Source: CAYNLG01 sp964397995
Lineage (GTDB): Bacteria > Planctomycetota > Phycisphaerae > FEN-1346
Assembly (NCBI GenBank): GCA_964397995.1
Contig: CAYNLG010000042.1
Span: 1-30,785, forward strand
DNA: 30,785 nt
Direction of reading: 5' to 3'
Shown: positions 29,119 to 30,785 of the stretch, piece by piece
Position numbering within the stretch: position 1 is the stretch's first letter
Layout: every line of letters starts with the position of its first letter
Notes under the pieces: generated by a model
What the model was told of the DNA's origin: nothing
Databases searched by the model: none
What the model saw: only the letters and a program-made list of their open reading frames with translations
Translations under genes and position numbers: made by a program

Positions 29119-30276
29119 TCAGGCCCCCAGGGCATCGAGGGCCGCGCGGGCGGCGTCCGCGTCGCCTGACGCGTGGGCCCCTCGCGCCGCCGCGAGCGCC
29201 GCGGCCTGCGCTTCCGTGAACGGCACGGCCGCGCCGGGCGCCGGCACGTGTACGCCCAGCCGCTCCAGCACGGCCGCGACGACGGCCTCGACGCCCGCCC
29301 CCGTAAGCGCGCTGGCCGAAAGGCCCGCTGGCGCGTCCGGCACCGCGCGGGCGGCGTCGGCCTTGTTCCAGACCGCGATCGCCCGGGCGCCCAGCGCCGC
29401 AAGGGCCTCGCGGTCCGCGTCCGTCGCGCCGGCCGCCGCGTCGAGCAGGTAGAGGACGGCGTCGGCCCCGGCCGCCTGGGCCTCGGCCCGGCGCGTGCCC
29501 TCGCGCTCGACCGGGTCGAGAGCCTCTCGCAGCCCCGCGGTGTCGATGAGGACGACCGGCAGGCCACCCAGCGACGCCTCGACCTCGACGGCGTCGCGCG
29601 TCGTGCCCGGCGCCGAGTCCGTGAGGACGCGGTCCGCCCCCGCGAGGCGGTTGACGAGCGTGCTCTTGCCGGCGTTGGGGCGGCCGGCGACGGCAACGCG
29701 CGGCGGCCGGGCGAGGAACCGGCCGAAGCGTTCGTAGCGGGCAACGAGCGTGCCGAGGCGGGCGTCTGCCTGCGCCGAGCGCCCCGCGGCCAGCGCCGCC
29801 CGGACCTCGGCAACCGCGCGGCCCAGGGCGCCGTCGAGCTGGTCCAGCAGGACGCGCGTCGCGGGCGGCATCGTGGCATCCTGGAGCGCCCGGCGGGCCG
29901 CCCGGGCGACCGGGCCCGCGCCCTCGTACGCCCTCAACGCGTCCGGGCTTACGCGCCTGAGTCCGCCGCCGGCCAGGCGCCCGGCCACGGCCTCGACGGC
30001 CGCCGGGCCCCCGTGGCAGTTGACCTCGAAGGCCGCCCCGCCCGCCCGGTAGAGGATGACCTCGTCCAGCGGGTCGCCGCCCGGATCGACGACGTGGCCG
30101 TAGGCGAGCCGCCCGGTCTCGGGCAGGGACGCGGGGCGCTGGCCCGCGCGGCGGAAGCACGCCGCCACGGCCGCCGCGGCGCCCGGTCCGGCCGCGCGCA
30201 GGACCGCGATGCCGCCCCGCCCGGGGGCCGTGAGGACCGCGACGACCCCGGCCTCGCCCGCGGCGGCGCGGCTCAT
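29119..30276 (-). CDS. MnmE/TrmE-like GTPase, shortened and non-canonical
   Basis: The product is 385 residues from ATG at 30276, overlapping the coaX stop as ATGA. The N-terminus (VVAVLTAPGRGGIAVLRAAGP ... FEVNCHGGPAAVEAVAGRL) matches the tetrahydrofolate-binding domain of MnmE. The G domain is intact: GRPNAGKST (G1, about 196-204), SAPGTTRDAVE (G2), DTAG (G3), NKAD (G4) and SA (G5). Two parts are missing. The central helical segment with the usual GEFT-RAF-NGK-DL--AEA signature is replaced by an unrelated short Ala-rich stretch, and the C-terminal CIGK motif, whose Cys is needed for wobble-uridine modification, is absent (the protein ends ALDALGA). Canonical MnmE is about 450 residues. This may be a paralogue with another role, or a lineage-specific minimal form. 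Confidence 0.75.
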   Translation of the reverse strand: MSRAAAGEAGVVAVLTAPGRGGIAVLRAAGPGAAAAVAACFRRAGQRPASLPETGRLAYGHVVDPGGDPLDEVILYRAGGAAFEVNCHGGPAAVEAVAGRLAGGGLRRVSPDALRAYEGAGPVARAARRALQDATMPPATRVLLDQLDGALGRAVAEVRAALAAGRSAQADARLGTLVARYERFGRFLARPPRVAVAGRPNAGKSTLVNRLAGADRVLTDSAPGTTRDAVEVEASLGGLPVVLIDTAGLREALDPVEREGTRRAEAQAAGADAVLYLLDAAAGATDADREALAALGARAIAVWNKADAARAVPDAPAGLSASALTGAGVEAVVAAVLERLGVHVPAPGAAVPFTEAQAAALAAARGAHASGDADAARAALDALGA

Positions 30277-30785
30277 CGGTCGAGCCACGCTCGGTAGGCG
30301 AGGACGAGCCCTTCGAGCACCAGTTCGGGCACGTGGTGGGGGTTGCTCGAGAGGAGCGGCATGAGCCGTGCCGCGTGCCCGCCCGTGAGGACGAGGGGCG
30401 CCCCCGCACCGAGCCGCTCGCGCACCGCCGCGGCGAGGGCCTCGATCGCACCGGCCGTCCCGCGCACGCACCCCGCCGCGATGGCCGCCTCCGTCGACCG
30501 GCCGATGGCCTGCGGCGCGGCTTCGGGCAGGGCGACGTGCGGGAGCTGGGCCGTCCCGTCGGCCAGGGCTTGGGCCGCGATCGCCGGCCCGGGCAGGATG
30601 GCCCCGCCGAGAAAGGCCCCGTCCGGGCCGACCGCGTCCACCGTAATGGCCGTCCCCGCGTCGACGACGACGCACGGCGCGCCGGCCGTCTCGCGGGCCG
30701 CCAAGGCCGCCAGCAGCCGGTCCACGCCGACGCGTTTCGGCTCGTCCACGTCGACGGCCCGGGCGACACGCCGGCCTTGCACCAT
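30273..30785 (-). CDS. coaX: Type III pantothenate kinase, 5' end cut by the window
   Basis: The visible 170 residues are the C-terminal two thirds of CoaX: DEPKRVGVDRLLAALAA, VVDAGTAITVDAV, FLGGAILPGPAIAAQALADGTAQLP, AIGRSTEAAIAAGCVRGTAGAIEAL, LVLTGGHAARL and VPELVLEGLVLAYRAWL. These are ASKHA-fold segments; the enzyme phosphorylates pantothenate in the first step of coenzyme A synthesis, without the feedback inhibition seen in CoaA. Full-length CoaX is about 250 residues, and the N-terminal phosphate-binding part (DxGNT) is absent, so the true start lies past the window end even though an ATG happens to fall at the last bases. It is coupled to the MnmE-like gene by an ATGA overlap. Confidence 0.9.
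   Translation of the reverse strand: MVQGRRVARAVDVDEPKRVGVDRLLAALAARETAGAPCVVVDAGTAITVDAVGPDGAFLGGAILPGPAIAAQALADGTAQLPHVALPEAAPQAIGRSTEAAIAAGCVRGTAGAIEALAAAVRERLGAGAPLVLTGGHAARLMPLLSSNPHHVPELVLEGLVLAYRAWLDR

Noticed and set aside
26618..30769. A 4-kb minus-strand open frame spanning dxr, rseP and the MnmE-like gene
   Set aside because: It crosses well-supported genes on both strands, is composed of Arg/Pro/Gly-rich low-complexity sequence and has no recognisable domain.
1..30785. CRISPR arrays, tRNA, rRNA, insertion sequences or prophage genes
   Set aside because: I looked for regularly spaced repeats, cloverleaf-type sequences, transposase or integrase motifs and phage structural genes and saw none.

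Overview
The window is about 30.8 kb of very GC-rich bacterial DNA (roughly 70% GC by eye) with short intergenic gaps. The gene content best fits an uncultured member of the Planctomycetota: a Tat-exported sulfatase, a DUF1080 (3-keto-disaccharide hydrolase) protein, a kelch protein, a YlbF-family protein, a lysine/alanine-tailed ribosomal protein L31 and a membrane-tethered GspE-like protein, all beside ordinary housekeeping genes. The taxonomic call is inference; there is no rRNA in the window. Most transcription units start at a recognisable vegetative promoter (TTGNNN, 16-18 bp, TANNNT), and most start codons have a clear Shine-Dalgarno sequence.

Layout. 1-465 (minus): 5' part of a secreted kelch-repeat protein, running off the window and apparently out of frame near its end. 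466-1327: gene-free stretch with degenerate ACGGCA-type repeats and a perfect 12-bp inverted repeat. 1328-3203: flavodoxin, a spore-photoproduct-lyase-like radical SAM protein, and a 40-residue membrane protein. 3401-4918: a small conserved-looking helical protein and a beta-propeller lipoprotein. 5112-7095: NIF3-family protein plus WalJ/YycJ-type metallo-beta-lactamase-fold protein. 7161-7392 (minus): decayed HepT remnant. 7553-8203: DUF1080 protein.

8342-15621 is one tightly packed co-directional run: hisF, a PilT-like ATPase that seems to start at CTG inside the hisF stop, a membrane-anchored GspE-like protein that has lost its Walker lysine, a CvpA-like membrane protein with a large C-terminal domain, an NfeD-like protein and a flotillin. 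This is the most unusual assembly in the window. It suggests a membrane machine combining an active and an inactive secretion-type ATPase with flotillin scaffolding.

15755-18214: bacterial PH-domain membrane protein, then xseA-xseB (exonuclease VII), with xseA probably leaderless. 18224-20545 (minus): rnr, meeting xseB tail to tail, with a promoter back to back with that of the YlbF-family gene (20661-21041). 21121-21516 (minus): zinc-ribbon protein with a RelE/ParE-like C-terminal part. 21793-23199: sulfatase. 23237-23773 (minus): secreted cysteine-containing protein. 23963-24535: strong promoter, AT-rich hairpin leader and an unknown coding region with no usual start codon. 24651-25235: rpmE (L31) with a long tail. 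25285-25935 (minus): lipoprotein divergent from dxr. 26082-29101: dxr and rseP, overlapping. 29119-30785 (minus): shortened MnmE-like GTPase coupled by ATGA to a coaX that is cut by the window end.
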